Shown here piece after piece: positions 17,875 to 26,998 of a stretch of DNA of 64,000 nucleotides. The first letter of the stretch is position 1, and the number at the start of each line of letters is the position of its first letter. The DNA is from Ulvibacter litoralis (GTDB taxonomy: Bacteria; Bacteroidota; Bacteroidia; Flavobacteriales; Flavobacteriaceae): contig NZ_FNBA01000002.1 of the NCBI RefSeq assembly GCF_900102055.1, forward strand, positions 496,001 through 560,000. Direction: 5' to 3'. The translations under genes and the position numbers were made by a program. The notes under the pieces were generated by a model that did not search any database, was not told where the DNA came from, and worked only from the letters and a program-made list of their open reading frames with translations.

Positions 17875-18738
17875 TTAATTAGCAGAAAGTAACGCTAAAA
17901 ACTTATCTAAGTTAGGCAAGATTACAATTCGTGTTCTTCTGTTAGTCGCTCTTCCTTCTTTGGTATCATTATCGGTAAGCGGTTGGTAACTGCTTCGTCC
18001 CGCTGCGATTAGTTTTTCTGGAGCAACGCCATATTTATCTTGTAAGGTTCTAATAACTGCGGTAGCACGCTCAACACTTAATTCCCAGTTGTCTTTAATA
18101 GAAGCGCCTGGTTTTACAGTTTGCGAGTCTGTATGACCTTCAATCATTACTTCTAAAGCAGGTTCGCTATTAATTACAGAAGCCAATCGCTCTAATAATG
18201 GATTTGCTTTTGAGTTTAAGCGGTAACTTCCAGAGTTGAATAATAACTTATCAGAAATAGTAATCATTACTACGGTATCGTCAATATCTATCTGAATATC
18301 GTCATCTTCGCCATCAACAAGTAAGCTATTGTCTAAGCTTTTCTTTAAGTTATATGAAACAATAAGATTCATAGAATCTTTAAGCGTTCTTGCTTGTGCT
18401 AGTTCATTTTGATCCACTTTCGCAAGTGCTTCTTTCATTTTTTCTCTGTCGTTAGTAGAGATAACAACATTGTCAATTTGCTGTAAACGTTCGTTACTTA
18501 GCTTGTTGAGAGAAATGTTTGAACTAGAAAGTGTTTGAATTTTGGCGTTGTAGTTGGCTACACGTTCTTCAATTTTAGCGTATTTCGCTTCAATTTCTTC
18601 TTTTTCAAGTTGTGTTTTAGATAGGGTAGCACTTGTATCGTTATACTTTCCCTCTAATGCAACATACTTCTTTTTTGAAACACATGAAGTTGTCATGAAT
18701 GTTCCTGCTACTAAAAATACTGCAAATAATTTTTTCAT
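17875..18738 (-). CDS. OmpA-family lipoprotein with coiled coil
   Basis: 287 residues. The N-terminus is a lipoprotein signal (FMTTSC, Cys19), followed by a long alpha-helical coiled coil (about 25-110) and a C-terminal OmpA domain (about 150-275) with MIEGHTDSQ, NWELSVERA and EGRATNRRTRIVI, the peptidoglycan-binding signature. The usual role is to tether the outer membrane to the cell wall. A TATATTTG box at 18773-18766 on the minus strand is a plausible -7 element. Confidence 0.92.
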   Translation of the reverse strand: MKKLFAVFLVAGTFMTTSCVSKKKYVALEGKYNDTSATLSKTQLEKEEIEAKYAKIEERVANYNAKIQTLSSSNISLNKLSNERLQQIDNVVISTNDREKMKEALAKVDQNELAQARTLKDSMNLIVSYNLKKSLDNSLLVDGEDDDIQIDIDDTVVMITISDKLLFNSGSYRLNSKANPLLERLASVINSEPALEVMIEGHTDSQTVKPGASIKDNWELSVERATAVIRTLQDKYGVAPEKLIAAGRSSYQPLTDNDTKEGRATNRRTRIVILPNLDKFLALLSAN

Positions 18739-18864
18739 TATTAACTAATTTAATGGTTTGTGTTGCAAATATAGGGCGCTACATCACCAAAAAATTAGTT
18801 AACAACTACTATTGTTTTGTTAAATAACCCCAACTGTTGTTAGAAGAAGTTAAAAACGTAAGAA

Positions 18865-19731
18865 TTATCCTAAATATTTTTTAAGGATATGACTTTTGGA
18901 CTGTTGACGTAATCTACGAATCGCTTTTTCTCTAATTTGACGAACACGCTCACGACTTAAATCGAAGGTATCACCAATTTCTTGAAGAGACATTGCAGGT
19001 TGTCCGCTTAATCCGAAACTAAGGCGAACTACATCGGCTTCTCTTGGCGAAAGTGTGTCTAGAGCACGACCAATTTCAATACGTAACGAATCTTGCAATA
19101 ACCCTTTATCAGGATTAGGAGATTCGCCAGATGTCATAATATCATATAGGTTATTATCATTTTCTCCTTCTTGAAAAGGAGCATCCATTGATAAACTTCT
19201 GCTAGAGTTAGTTAAGGCTTGCTTTACATTGCTCACAGACATATCTACTTCTACAGCGATTTCGGCAGCAGAAGGAACACGTTCGTGTACTTGCTCTAAA
19301 TGAATGGCAGCTTTTCTAATTTTATTGATATCACCAATTTTATTTAGAGGTAAACGCACCACACGTGATTGTTCAGAGATTGCTTGCAGAATTGATTGTC
19401 TAATCCACCAAACTGCATAAGAGATAAATTTGAAACCTCTAGTTTCGTCAAATCGCTGTGCAGCTTTTACAAGACCTACGTTCCCTTCATTAATTAAATC
19501 TGAAAGTGTTAAACCTTGATTTTGATATTGTTTTGCTACAGAAATTACAAATCGTAAATTTGAACGAGTAAGTTTGTCTAATGCTTGCTGATCCCCTTCA
19601 CGAATTCGTTGTGCTAATTCAACCTCCTCTTCTGCGGTAATTAGTTCAATCTTACTAACATCCTGCAAATAACTATTTAAAGATTTTGTTTCTCTGTTAG
19701 TAACCTGCTTTGTAATCTTGAGTTGTCTCAT
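18865..19731 (-). CDS. rpoD: Primary RNA polymerase sigma factor (RpoD/SigA, Bacteroidetes type)
   Basis: 288 residues, typical of the short housekeeping sigma factor of Bacteroidetes, which lacks the long region 1.1. Region 1.2 is [20 protein letters not shown], region 2 contains [19 protein letters not shown] and [11 protein letters not shown], region 3 follows, and region 4 ends with [19 protein letters not shown], the -35-binding HTH. It directs RNA polymerase to the TTTG/TAnnTTTG promoters seen elsewhere in this window. Monocistronic. Confidence 0.96.
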   Translation of the reverse strand: MRQLKITKQVTNRETKSLNSYLQDVSKIELITAEEEVELAQRIREGDQQALDKLTRSNLRFVISVAKQYQNQGLTLSDLINEGNVGLVKAAQRFDETRGFKFISYAVWWIRQSILQAISEQSRVVRLPLNKIGDINKIRKAAIHLEQVHERVPSAAEIAVEVDMSVSNVKQALTNSSRSLSMDAPFQEGENDNNLYDIMTSGESPNPDKGLLQDSLRIEIGRALDTLSPREADVVRLSFGLSGQPAMSLQEIGDTFDLSRERVRQIREKAIRRLRQQSKSHILKKYLG

Positions 19732-19865
19732 ATATTTTTTATTGTTTTAAAATAACATGGCATAGTAATACTTACAATTAACAAATCCAAATTCTTAACA
19801 CTATTTGTTAACGTTTTTCTGAAAAAAACTGTATTTTTCTATACTAGTTGACAAAATTAATCCAA

Positions 19866-20069
19866 ATGAATGTAAAAATGACAGTTCTGAGTTTTTTATT
19901 ATTCACCTTTATGAAGGCGAATAGTCAAATTCCTAAAGATGTACCTCACCCTAATACAAATTCACCTGTAGATTTTAGTAAACCTGAAGATATAGTCTTA
20001 TTTATTGCTCTTCCATTACTAATTATTGTACTTTTTTTTGTTTGGAGAAAAAAACGAAGAAAAAAATAA
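19866..20069 (+). CDS. Small membrane protein with signal peptide and C-terminal anchor
   Basis: 67 residues from ATG 19866 (an in-frame TTG 18 bases earlier is less likely). An N-terminal signal-like helix ends near KANSQ. A short proline-rich segment follows, then a transmembrane helix (IVLFIALPLLIIVLFFVW) and a basic end RKKRRKK. Related flavobacterial mini-proteins exist, sometimes with an unsupported adenylosuccinate synthetase label. It ends 4 bases before the secreted carboxypeptidase and is likely co-transcribed with it. Confidence 0.75.
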   Translation: MNVKMTVLSFLLFTFMKANSQIPKDVPHPNTNSPVDFSKPEDIVLFIALPLLIIVLFFVWRKKRRKK

Positions 20070-20073
20070 AGAC

Positions 20074-22386
20074 ATGAATATAGAAATTCCATTAAAAGCT
20101 GCAATGTTGCTTATATGTGTGTTGTTTTCTTTTAATGGAAATTCACAACAAATAACGTATAGTAAAGTTGCTGTACAAATAGAAAATCCTTCACAAATTC
20201 AGCAATTGATTTCTTTGGGGTTTAATATAGATCATTATGAAGGAGATGTAGAAAATGGAATTTCCTTTTTTGTGACTCCTTCCGAATTAGAAAAACTAGC
20301 GACTTCTAATTTTTCTTTTGAGATTACCATTCCAGATTATAATAGGTACTATAAACAATTACAGCTTTTCGATGTAGAAAGTTCCCATAATGTTGTAAAA
20401 TCACCAACTACTGCCAATGGATTCGATTATGGGACTATGGGTGGATTTTATACCTACGATGAAATTGAAGACAAATTGGACGAGATGCGACAAGATTATC
20501 CAAATCTTATCACCGAAAAAGCTAGTATTGGTCTAAGTCATGAAGGTCGCGAAATTTGGATGGTTAAAATTTCTGACAATCCCGACCTAAACGAAGAAGA
20601 ACCAGCAGCTTATTTTGATAGTTTACATCATGCTCGTGAGCCATTGTCGATGGCAACCAATATAAATTATATGTTTTGGCTTTTGGAAAATTATGCCACC
20701 AATCCTCAAGTTCAATACCTTGTTAATAATCGGGAACTTTATTTTGTACCAGTTGTTAATCCAGATGGGTATGTGTATAATGAAGAAACAAACCCCAATG
20801 GGGGTGGATTGTGGCGTAAAAATCGAAGTGTAAATAGCGGAGGGTGCTTTGGAGTAGATCTTAACAGGAACTACGGATTTGAATTTGCTCACGATGGTTC
20901 CTGCGCTAGTAACGATGAATGTTCAGATATTTATCACGGGACGGGTCCTTTTTCTGAACCTGAAACTATAGCGGTTCGCGATTTTATTACTGCCATACAA
21001 CCAAAAACAGGATTTTCTCTTCATTCAACAGCAGGAAAGTATTTAATGCCTTATGGATATGACACATCACCACCAGATTTTGAAATTTATTCTGAATGGG
21101 CTTCGTCGTTTTTAAATGAAAATGATTATTTATATGGAGTAACATATCAAATGTTGGGGTATACCTCCTGCGGAACTACACGCGATTATTTCCATTCGGA
21201 AGGAATTTATGGATGGACACCAGAAATTGACGGTAGTGGTTTTTGGCCAGCGCAAAGTGAAATATTCGATTTAGTAGGCGAAAATGTTCGTCCCATGTTT
21301 TATCAGTCTTGGATTGCTGGCGCATATTTGGATGTTCAATCGCACACTCAAATTGGAGACGCTTTGCCAGGAACCTCGTTCGAACTCGTTGTAGAAATTA
21401 AAAATGTCGGCGTCAATGAAAATGCTTTAAATTCTGAAGTGATACTAGCTTCAACTTCTTCTGGTATTACAGTTTCACCCCCTTTAAGTTATGGGACTGT
21501 TCCTGCGCGATCTCGAGCAAATAATTTAATGACTCCTTTTACCATTACTGTAGCTCCTGCTTTTTCAGAAAGCTCATTTGATTTATCCATTAATACATTA
21601 CAAAATGGTGTAGTGAATGAAACGTCAGAAATTACTATTTATATAGGCGAAAAAGAGGTGTTATTTTTTGATGATTCTGAAAGTGGTGCGGCTAATTGGA
21701 CAGCTTCGGGTAATGGTATTCAATGGGGAATTGTAAATGACGATTCGTATAGCGGGGTAAGTTGTTTTGGTGATTCAAACGGAGGTAATGGTTTAAATAA
21801 TACGCAAAATTATTTTGAACTAAATGAAGTATTCGATTTAACAACAACGTCGTTCCCAATAGTGTCTTTTCTATCGAAACATTCGTTAGGACTAGGAGAT
21901 TTGGTGCGTTTTCAAGTTTCTGTCGATAGCGGTATTACCTGGGATATTGTCGAAGTTTATTCGTTAAATGATCTTTGGAATCAGAAAATGATAAATCTTT
22001 CAGCGTATAAAAACAATAGTGATGTTAGGGTTCGATTTTACCTTACAAACAATAATAACTCTCCAGGGGATGGCTTCTATTTTGATGATTTTGAAGTAGC
22101 AGATTATGAATCAAATATTCTAAACATAAATACTTCGGAAAATCTTTCCGAAGTGATAATAACCCCAAATCCGTTTCAAGATAGTTTTGTTATTCAAGGA
22201 GTAGCTTTTGAATATAATACTGCGGAAATGTATACAATAAATGGTAGAAAATTAGATCTTGACTATGATAAGGAAGGAATCAGAATGATTTTTAAGAATC
22301 TTGACAGATTAACTTCAGGCATCTATTTTTTAAAGATTCAAAACGAATCGGGGAGCCAAATTGTCAAAAAAATGCTAAAAATTTGA
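20074..22386 (+). CDS. Secreted M14 zinc carboxypeptidase with T9SS sorting domain
   Basis: 770 residues from ATG 20074, chosen because it opens directly into a signal peptide ending near NGNSQ. The M14 domain (about 105-420) has SLHHAREPLS (zinc His and Glu), NPDGYVYN, VDLNRNYG, the third zinc His in FSLHSTAGKY and the catalytic Glu in TPEIDGSG. A CARDB-like beta domain and an immune-inhibitor-A/MAM-like domain (about 530-690, ending in DGFYFDDFEV) follow. The C-terminal ~75 residues (ITPNPFQDSF ... SGIYFLKI) are a type-A sorting domain, so export is by the type IX system to the surface or medium. Confidence 0.95.
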   Translation: MNIEIPLKAAMLLICVLFSFNGNSQQITYSKVAVQIENPSQIQQLISLGFNIDHYEGDVENGISFFVTPSELEKLATSNFSFEITIPDYNRYYKQLQLFDVESSHNVVKSPTTANGFDYGTMGGFYTYDEIEDKLDEMRQDYPNLITEKASIGLSHEGREIWMVKISDNPDLNEEEPAAYFDSLHHAREPLSMATNINYMFWLLENYATNPQVQYLVNNRELYFVPVVNPDGYVYNEETNPNGGGLWRKNRSVNSGGCFGVDLNRNYGFEFAHDGSCASNDECSDIYHGTGPFSEPETIAVRDFITAIQPKTGFSLHSTAGKYLMPYGYDTSPPDFEIYSEWASSFLNENDYLYGVTYQMLGYTSCGTTRDYFHSEGIYGWTPEIDGSGFWPAQSEIFDLVGENVRPMFYQSWIAGAYLDVQSHTQIGDALPGTSFELVVEIKNVGVNENALNSEVILASTSSGITVSPPLSYGTVPARSRANNLMTPFTITVAPAFSESSFDLSINTLQNGVVNETSEITIYIGEKEVLFFDDSESGAANWTASGNGIQWGIVNDDSYSGVSCFGDSNGGNGLNNTQNYFELNEVFDLTTTSFPIVSFLSKHSLGLGDLVRFQVSVDSGITWDIVEVYSLNDLWNQKMINLSAYKNNSDVRVRFYLTNNNNSPGDGFYFDDFEVADYESNILNINTSENLSEVIITPNPFQDSFVIQGVAFEYNTAEMYTINGRKLDLDYDKEGIRMIFKNLDRLTSGIYFLKIQNESGSQIVKKMLKI

Positions 22387-22438
22387 AATAATAATTTTTG
22401 GTTTGATTATTGACTATATTTCAATAGTTATTAAAAAT

Positions 22439-23104
22439 ATGAAAACCAAATTTTATTTAAGTTGCGCACTCTTCGGATTGATGTTCACTACTGCTTCGGC
22501 ACAATTTGATAATCCTACAAATACTTCTGTTCAATTTGAAGATAAAGAAGCGAATGTTTCAGCTCCAACGGGTTTAGAAATTCCTGCTGCGAAAATTCCA
22601 AACCTTTCTCAGAATACGGATCATAAATACAATCCTAATAATACAAAATCTATTGGCGTTGAGAAACCCGATGATTTCTCTATGAATCAAGAGGATGGCT
22701 TATTGGAAAATAAATCGGCCAAAGGACCTAAGGCTTTCGTGAAAGACAAGGAAATTAAAGAAGAATACGGAAGAGACCAACAATTAGGGGACTTTAAAAC
22801 GAAAGCAGTTTTTGTAAATGTGGTATATCGTGACCATCAGTTTGTGGATGGAGATCGAATACGTGTTTATGTAAACGACGATGTGGTACAAAGTGATATT
22901 TTATTAGACAGTAGTTTTCGAGGTTTCGATCTTCATTTGGAACAAGGAATTAATAAAATAGATTTTCAAGCGTTAAATCAAGGCGATTCGGGTCCTAACA
23001 CTGCCGAGCTGCATGTGTATGATGACAACGGCATATTAGTTTCTGCTTACGAGTGGAACCTTCTTACAGGGAATAAAGCCACAGTATTAGTTATTAAGGA
23101 GTAA
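22439..23104 (+). CDS. Secreted protein of unknown function
   Basis: 221 residues from ATG 22439, which starts a signal peptide (MKTKFYLSCALFGLMFTTASAQ). The middle is polar and Pro/Asn/Lys rich. The C-terminal ~100 residues form a beta-sandwich-like segment (VFVNVVYRDHQFVDGDRIRV, FDLHLEQGINKIDFQALN, TAELHVYDDNGILVSAYEW). Homologs seem restricted to flavobacteria, from memory. It lies between the carboxypeptidase and an ABC exporter on the same strand. Confidence 0.82.
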   Translation: MKTKFYLSCALFGLMFTTASAQFDNPTNTSVQFEDKEANVSAPTGLEIPAAKIPNLSQNTDHKYNPNNTKSIGVEKPDDFSMNQEDGLLENKSAKGPKAFVKDKEIKEEYGRDQQLGDFKTKAVFVNVVYRDHQFVDGDRIRVYVNDDVVQSDILLDSSFRGFDLHLEQGINKIDFQALNQGDSGPNTAELHVYDDNGILVSAYEWNLLTGNKATVLVIKE

Positions 23105-23168
23105 CTAATACTTTCAAAAAAAACGAACGATACGCTTTTACTAGCGACCAATTCTTTAAAAACCAATA

Positions 23169-24938
23169 ATGCGTCACCTTGCAAGCCCAACATCAAAAGA
23201 TAGTAAAAAGCCTAAAGTAAGTTTAGGAAAAGCATTTAAAACCATTATTTGGCCCAAACGAAAGTTAGTTTTTATCGGACTTATACTAATTGTTTTAAGT
23301 AGGTTGGCTAGTTTGGTACTGCCATGGAAAAGTAAGGCGTTGCTAGATGATGTGATTCCAAATAAAGACTTTGATCAGTTGTACAGCTTGCTAACCATTG
23401 TCGGAATTGCCATATTAGTACAAGCTATTACCTCGTTTTTATTAACTAGAATTTTGAGCGTTCAAGCGCAGTATTTAATTTCAGAATTAAGAGCGCAAGT
23501 ACAACGAAAAATATTGTCGTTGCCAATTAGTTTTTTCGACAATACTAAATCTGGTGCGCTGGTTTCACGAATTATGAGTGACGTGGAAGGAGTTCGTAAT
23601 TTAATTGGTACTGGATTGGTGCAATTGGTAGGAGGGACTATCACGGCTGTTATTTCATTAGTGTTGCTTATAAAGATTAGTCTTCCAATGACGTTGTTTG
23701 TGCTCGTTCCTGTTTCTATCTTCGGAATTGTTGCCTTAAAAGCATTCAAATATATTCGTCCTATTTTTAGAGCACGTGGTAAAATTAATGCAGAAGTGAC
23801 GGGACGCTTAACTGAAACTTTGGCAGGTGTGAGAGTGATTAAAGGTTTTAATGCGGAAGAACAAGAAAACAAAGCGTTTGAAGCAGGTGTAGATCAATTG
23901 TTTCAGAATGTAAAAAAGAGTTTAACAGCTACTGCAGCTATGACCAGTTCAGCTACGTTTTTATTAGGACTCGCATCTACTGGAATTATGGGAATTGGTG
24001 GGTACTATATTATGGAAGGCACCTTAACAACAGGTGATTTTATTTCGTTTACGTTATTATTAGGATTTATGATTGCTCCCATTGTACAAATGAGCAATAT
24101 TGGAAGTCAGTTAACTGAAGCCCTTGCCGGTTTGGATAGAACCGAAGAGTTAATGAATATGGAACCTGAAGAAGATGCTGAAAAAAGAACCATTCAATTA
24201 AATAATATGAAAGGAGCCCTTGTTTTTAACGATGTCTCTTTTGCATATGAAGAAAACAAAGAAGTACTTCACAATATCTCTTTTACAGCGCCCTCAGGAT
24301 CTGTAACTGCTTTGGTAGGAAGTTCCGGTTCTGGAAAATCTACGATTGCGGGATTGGCAGCGACCTTTTTAAATCCGATATCGGGTGAAATCACCATTGA
24401 TGGCAACGACATTACGAAAGTGAATTTAAGCAGCTTCAGACAGCATTTAGGTGTTGTATTACAAGACGAATTCCTATTTGAAGGTACCATTCGGGAAAAC
24501 ATTTTATTCCCGAGGCCAAATGCTTCCGAAGCACAACTTCAAAATGCTGTGAAAGCAGGGTATGTAAACGAATTTACCGATCGTTTTGAAAATGGATTAG
24601 AAACTGTAATTGGCGAAAGAGGGGTTAAATTATCTGGCGGACAACGACAACGAATTGCTATTGCGAGAGCTATATTGGCAGATCCTAAAATTATTATTTT
24701 AGATGAAGCTACCTCTAATTTAGATACTGAAAGTGAAGCGTTAATACAAAAGAGTTTGACCTCTTTAGTGAAAGACAGAACAACCATTGTAATTGCCCAC
24801 CGACTAAGTACGATTAAAAAAGCCGATCAAATATTAGTGGTGGAAGCGGGCGAAATTGTAGAACGTGGCACCCACGAATCTCTAATAGAGAAAGAAGGCA
24901 GATACTACGAATTATATACGTACCAAGCTAAAATTTAA
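23169..24938 (+). CDS. ABC transporter, fused permease/ATPase (MsbA-like exporter)
   Basis: 589 residues: a six-helix ABC transmembrane domain (about 20-320) and one nucleotide-binding domain (about 350-585). Walker A is GSSGSGKST, the Q-loop is VVLQDEF, the signature is LSGGQ, Walker B is IIILDEA and the switch His is in IAHRL. It should work as a homodimeric exporter of lipids, peptides or drugs; substrate unknown. The 3' end overlaps the convergent coiled-coil gene by 4 bases. Confidence 0.95.
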   Translation: MRHLASPTSKDSKKPKVSLGKAFKTIIWPKRKLVFIGLILIVLSRLASLVLPWKSKALLDDVIPNKDFDQLYSLLTIVGIAILVQAITSFLLTRILSVQAQYLISELRAQVQRKILSLPISFFDNTKSGALVSRIMSDVEGVRNLIGTGLVQLVGGTITAVISLVLLIKISLPMTLFVLVPVSIFGIVALKAFKYIRPIFRARGKINAEVTGRLTETLAGVRVIKGFNAEEQENKAFEAGVDQLFQNVKKSLTATAAMTSSATFLLGLASTGIMGIGGYYIMEGTLTTGDFISFTLLLGFMIAPIVQMSNIGSQLTEALAGLDRTEELMNMEPEEDAEKRTIQLNNMKGALVFNDVSFAYEENKEVLHNISFTAPSGSVTALVGSSGSGKSTIAGLAATFLNPISGEITIDGNDITKVNLSSFRQHLGVVLQDEFLFEGTIRENILFPRPNASEAQLQNAVKAGYVNEFTDRFENGLETVIGERGVKLSGGQRQRIAIARAILADPKIIILDEATSNLDTESEALIQKSLTSLVKDRTTIVIAHRLSTIKKADQILVVEAGEIVERGTHESLIEKEGRYYELYTYQAKI

Positions 24939-26263
24939 TTCGGGAATACCCAAGTCCCAATATGTGATTTTGGTCCAAGACTATATCCAATTTTATAGCC
25001 ACCATTCCCCATAAATTCAATAATTTTTCCAGGAGCGGCGATAATGTTGTGCTTCAAGAAGAGGGCGTTGTATTTCGAAACCTTTTCTGGAGTTAACGAC
25101 GCGCCATTTTTAATCATGGTATATCCATTAAGTTCAATAGACACTTTATCGTTTACAGAACGAATGAATCCAACTGTTTTAAGCTCGTTTACAAGTTCGT
25201 CTAAACGTATGGGTTCGTTAATAATTACGATATGGTTTTGGGATTTATCAAACGAAAAATAGTTGTTTTTGGCAATTCCATATTTTAAAAATAAAGCACT
25301 GTACTTTCGTTCATTTGTTTCTTTCAATTTTTCACCGTTTATATACATTCCAGAAGCGTCTCTAGTAAGATGTACAGTAGCTTCAGAAGTAATTAATTTA
25401 TCTGAAAGGAGGGAAGTAATCAATTCTTTTTGAACCGTTGGCCAAACCCAAGTTTCTTTGGAAGAAGAACGTACTTCAAGGCGCGTTCTATCTTCGTTTA
25501 ATAGATTTTTGATGTTACTGCTTACGCCGCCTCTATGACGTGCTTCTTCCGTTAATTGCGCCGCTTCCGAAGTGAGTTTTTTAGCCTCTTGCGTAAAACG
25601 TTCTGCGTCTTTTTCGTACACAGAAGTGTGTGATCTATTTAATCGGTCAGCTTCCCGTTGTAGGCGTTCTTCTTCGCGTTTCATTCGGTCAGCTTCGCGT
25701 TGCATTCTATCTGCTTCCCGTTTTAACCTGTCAGCTTCCCGTTGTAATTTTTCCGCTTCAATATTTGCTTCACTTTTACCTGTAATAATGGTTTTTGCTG
25801 ATTTTCCAAGATTCACAATTTTTTCAACCAAACTAGGCGAGGCGCTGTTTTTATCAACTTCCATCGTCAGCTTTCCTTTTCGCAATTCAATTTCATAAAC
25901 ATCTTCATTTCCAGAAGTTAAGCTCCACTTTAATTTTCCATTGGAAGTTGTTAAATTATTGGTTCCCATTTCTTTTATGATGAGTTCTTTCAGCTCTTGG
26001 TCTTTTGCGCCAGAATATCGTGCTCTAAAACTGTATGAATGATTCGTGTTACTAACCGACACCGATACATTCTGATTTTGATCTTCTACACCATCTGTAG
26101 AAACAGAAGTGTTGTACGAGGTAGACGTCGTTGTTTTACTAGTGTCTGAATGTTGCGATACTTGAACATTTGGTGTTTTAGGTGTTTGTGGCGTTTGTGC
26201 GGTTGCTGCGATACTGCATATGTAAATACTAATGCTTAGTACTGCTATTACTATAGTTTTCAT
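24935..26263 (-). CDS. Exported coiled-coil protein in the two-component operon
   Basis: 442 residues with a signal peptide (ending near IAATAQ). After a Thr/Ser-rich stretch and a beta-rich region, residues about 175-215 hold six tandem heptads of the type ADRLKRE/ADRMQRE, encoded by near-identical 21-base units, then a second helix (AEEARHRGG region). Two similar C-terminal segments contain GYTMIKNGASLTPEKVSKY and GEKLKETNERKYSALFLKY, so the C-terminus looks duplicated. It lies 18 bases after the response regulator and is probably its co-transcribed envelope output or signal partner. Function unknown. Confidence 0.8.
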   Translation of the reverse strand: MKTIVIAVLSISIYICSIAATAQTPQTPKTPNVQVSQHSDTSKTTTSTSYNTSVSTDGVEDQNQNVSVSVSNTNHSYSFRARYSGAKDQELKELIIKEMGTNNLTTSNGKLKWSLTSGNEDVYEIELRKGKLTMEVDKNSASPSLVEKIVNLGKSAKTIITGKSEANIEAEKLQREADRLKREADRMQREADRMKREEERLQREADRLNRSHTSVYEKDAERFTQEAKKLTSEAAQLTEEARHRGGVSSNIKNLLNEDRTRLEVRSSSKETWVWPTVQKELITSLLSDKLITSEATVHLTRDASGMYINGEKLKETNERKYSALFLKYGIAKNNYFSFDKSQNHIVIINEPIRLDELVNELKTVGFIRSVNDKVSIELNGYTMIKNGASLTPEKVSKYNALFLKHNIIAAPGKIIEFMGNGGYKIGYSLGPKSHIGTWVFPN

Positions 26264-26281
26264 AATTTAATTTTTAAGTTG

Positions 26282-26998
26282 TTAGGTACCCGAAATTTTA
26301 AAAGTAAGTCCAACATTACGGGTACTTTCAATTGTAATTGCTGGATCTTGATTGAAATATTTTCGCAACTTGCTTAAAAAGACATCCATGCTTCTACCTG
26401 AAAAGAAATCGTCATTTCCCCAAATGTGTAGTAGTAAATCCTCTCTTTTTATAAGCTCATTTTTGTTGCTGAATAAATACTTAATAAGCTGCGCCTCTTT
26501 ATCAGTAATACGCTGTATGGTTCCATTATAGTGTAATTGATGGTTGATGGGGTCAAATAAATAAGTGCCAATGTGGTAACTCGTTTCTTTTTTAACAGTA
26601 TGTGTTGTTTTTTGTACTCTTTTTAAAATATTCTGAAGGCGAAGTACTAAAATATCTGCTTCAAAGGGTTTCACGATATAATCGTCAGCACCAAGTTTTA
26701 AGCCTTGAATCTTATCTTCTTTCATCTTTTTAGCAGTTAAAAACACAAAAGGAATTTCAGGATTAATTTCAAGTACTTTTTCGGCGAGGGTAAATCCGTC
26801 CATTTTGGGCATCATCACATCAAAAACGCAAATATCAAACCGTTGTGTAGCACTTTCCGAAGCCTTTTTAAATAAGGTATACGCTTCTTTTCCATCCAAA
26901 GCCCAAGTAACTTCAAAACTGTGAATCTCTAAGTATTGCTTTAAAATACTTCCGAAGTCAAAATCGTCTTCTGCTAATAAAACATGTGTGATTTCCAT
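26282..26998 (-). CDS. OmpR/PhoB-family response regulator (RprY-like)
   Basis: 238 residues. The receiver domain has the acidic pair near residue 11 (AEDDFD), the phospho-acceptor D60 in VFDVMMPKMDG, and the Lys in DDYIVKPF. The C-terminal winged helix (about 140-235) has EDLLLHIWGNDDFFSGRSMDVFLSKLR, a trans_reg_C pattern. Its ATG overlaps the end of the histidine-kinase gene by one base. The Bacteroides RprXY pair is the closest named system I know. TTAAC direct repeats at 11-12 base spacing upstream of the operon are candidate sites. Confidence 0.93.
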   Translation of the reverse strand: MEITHVLLAEDDFDFGSILKQYLEIHSFEVTWALDGKEAYTLFKKASESATQRFDICVFDVMMPKMDGFTLAEKVLEINPEIPFVFLTAKKMKEDKIQGLKLGADDYIVKPFEADILVLRLQNILKRVQKTTHTVKKETSYHIGTYLFDPINHQLHYNGTIQRITDKEAQLIKYLFSNKNELIKREDLLLHIWGNDDFFSGRSMDVFLSKLRKYFNQDPAITIESTRNVGLTFKISGT

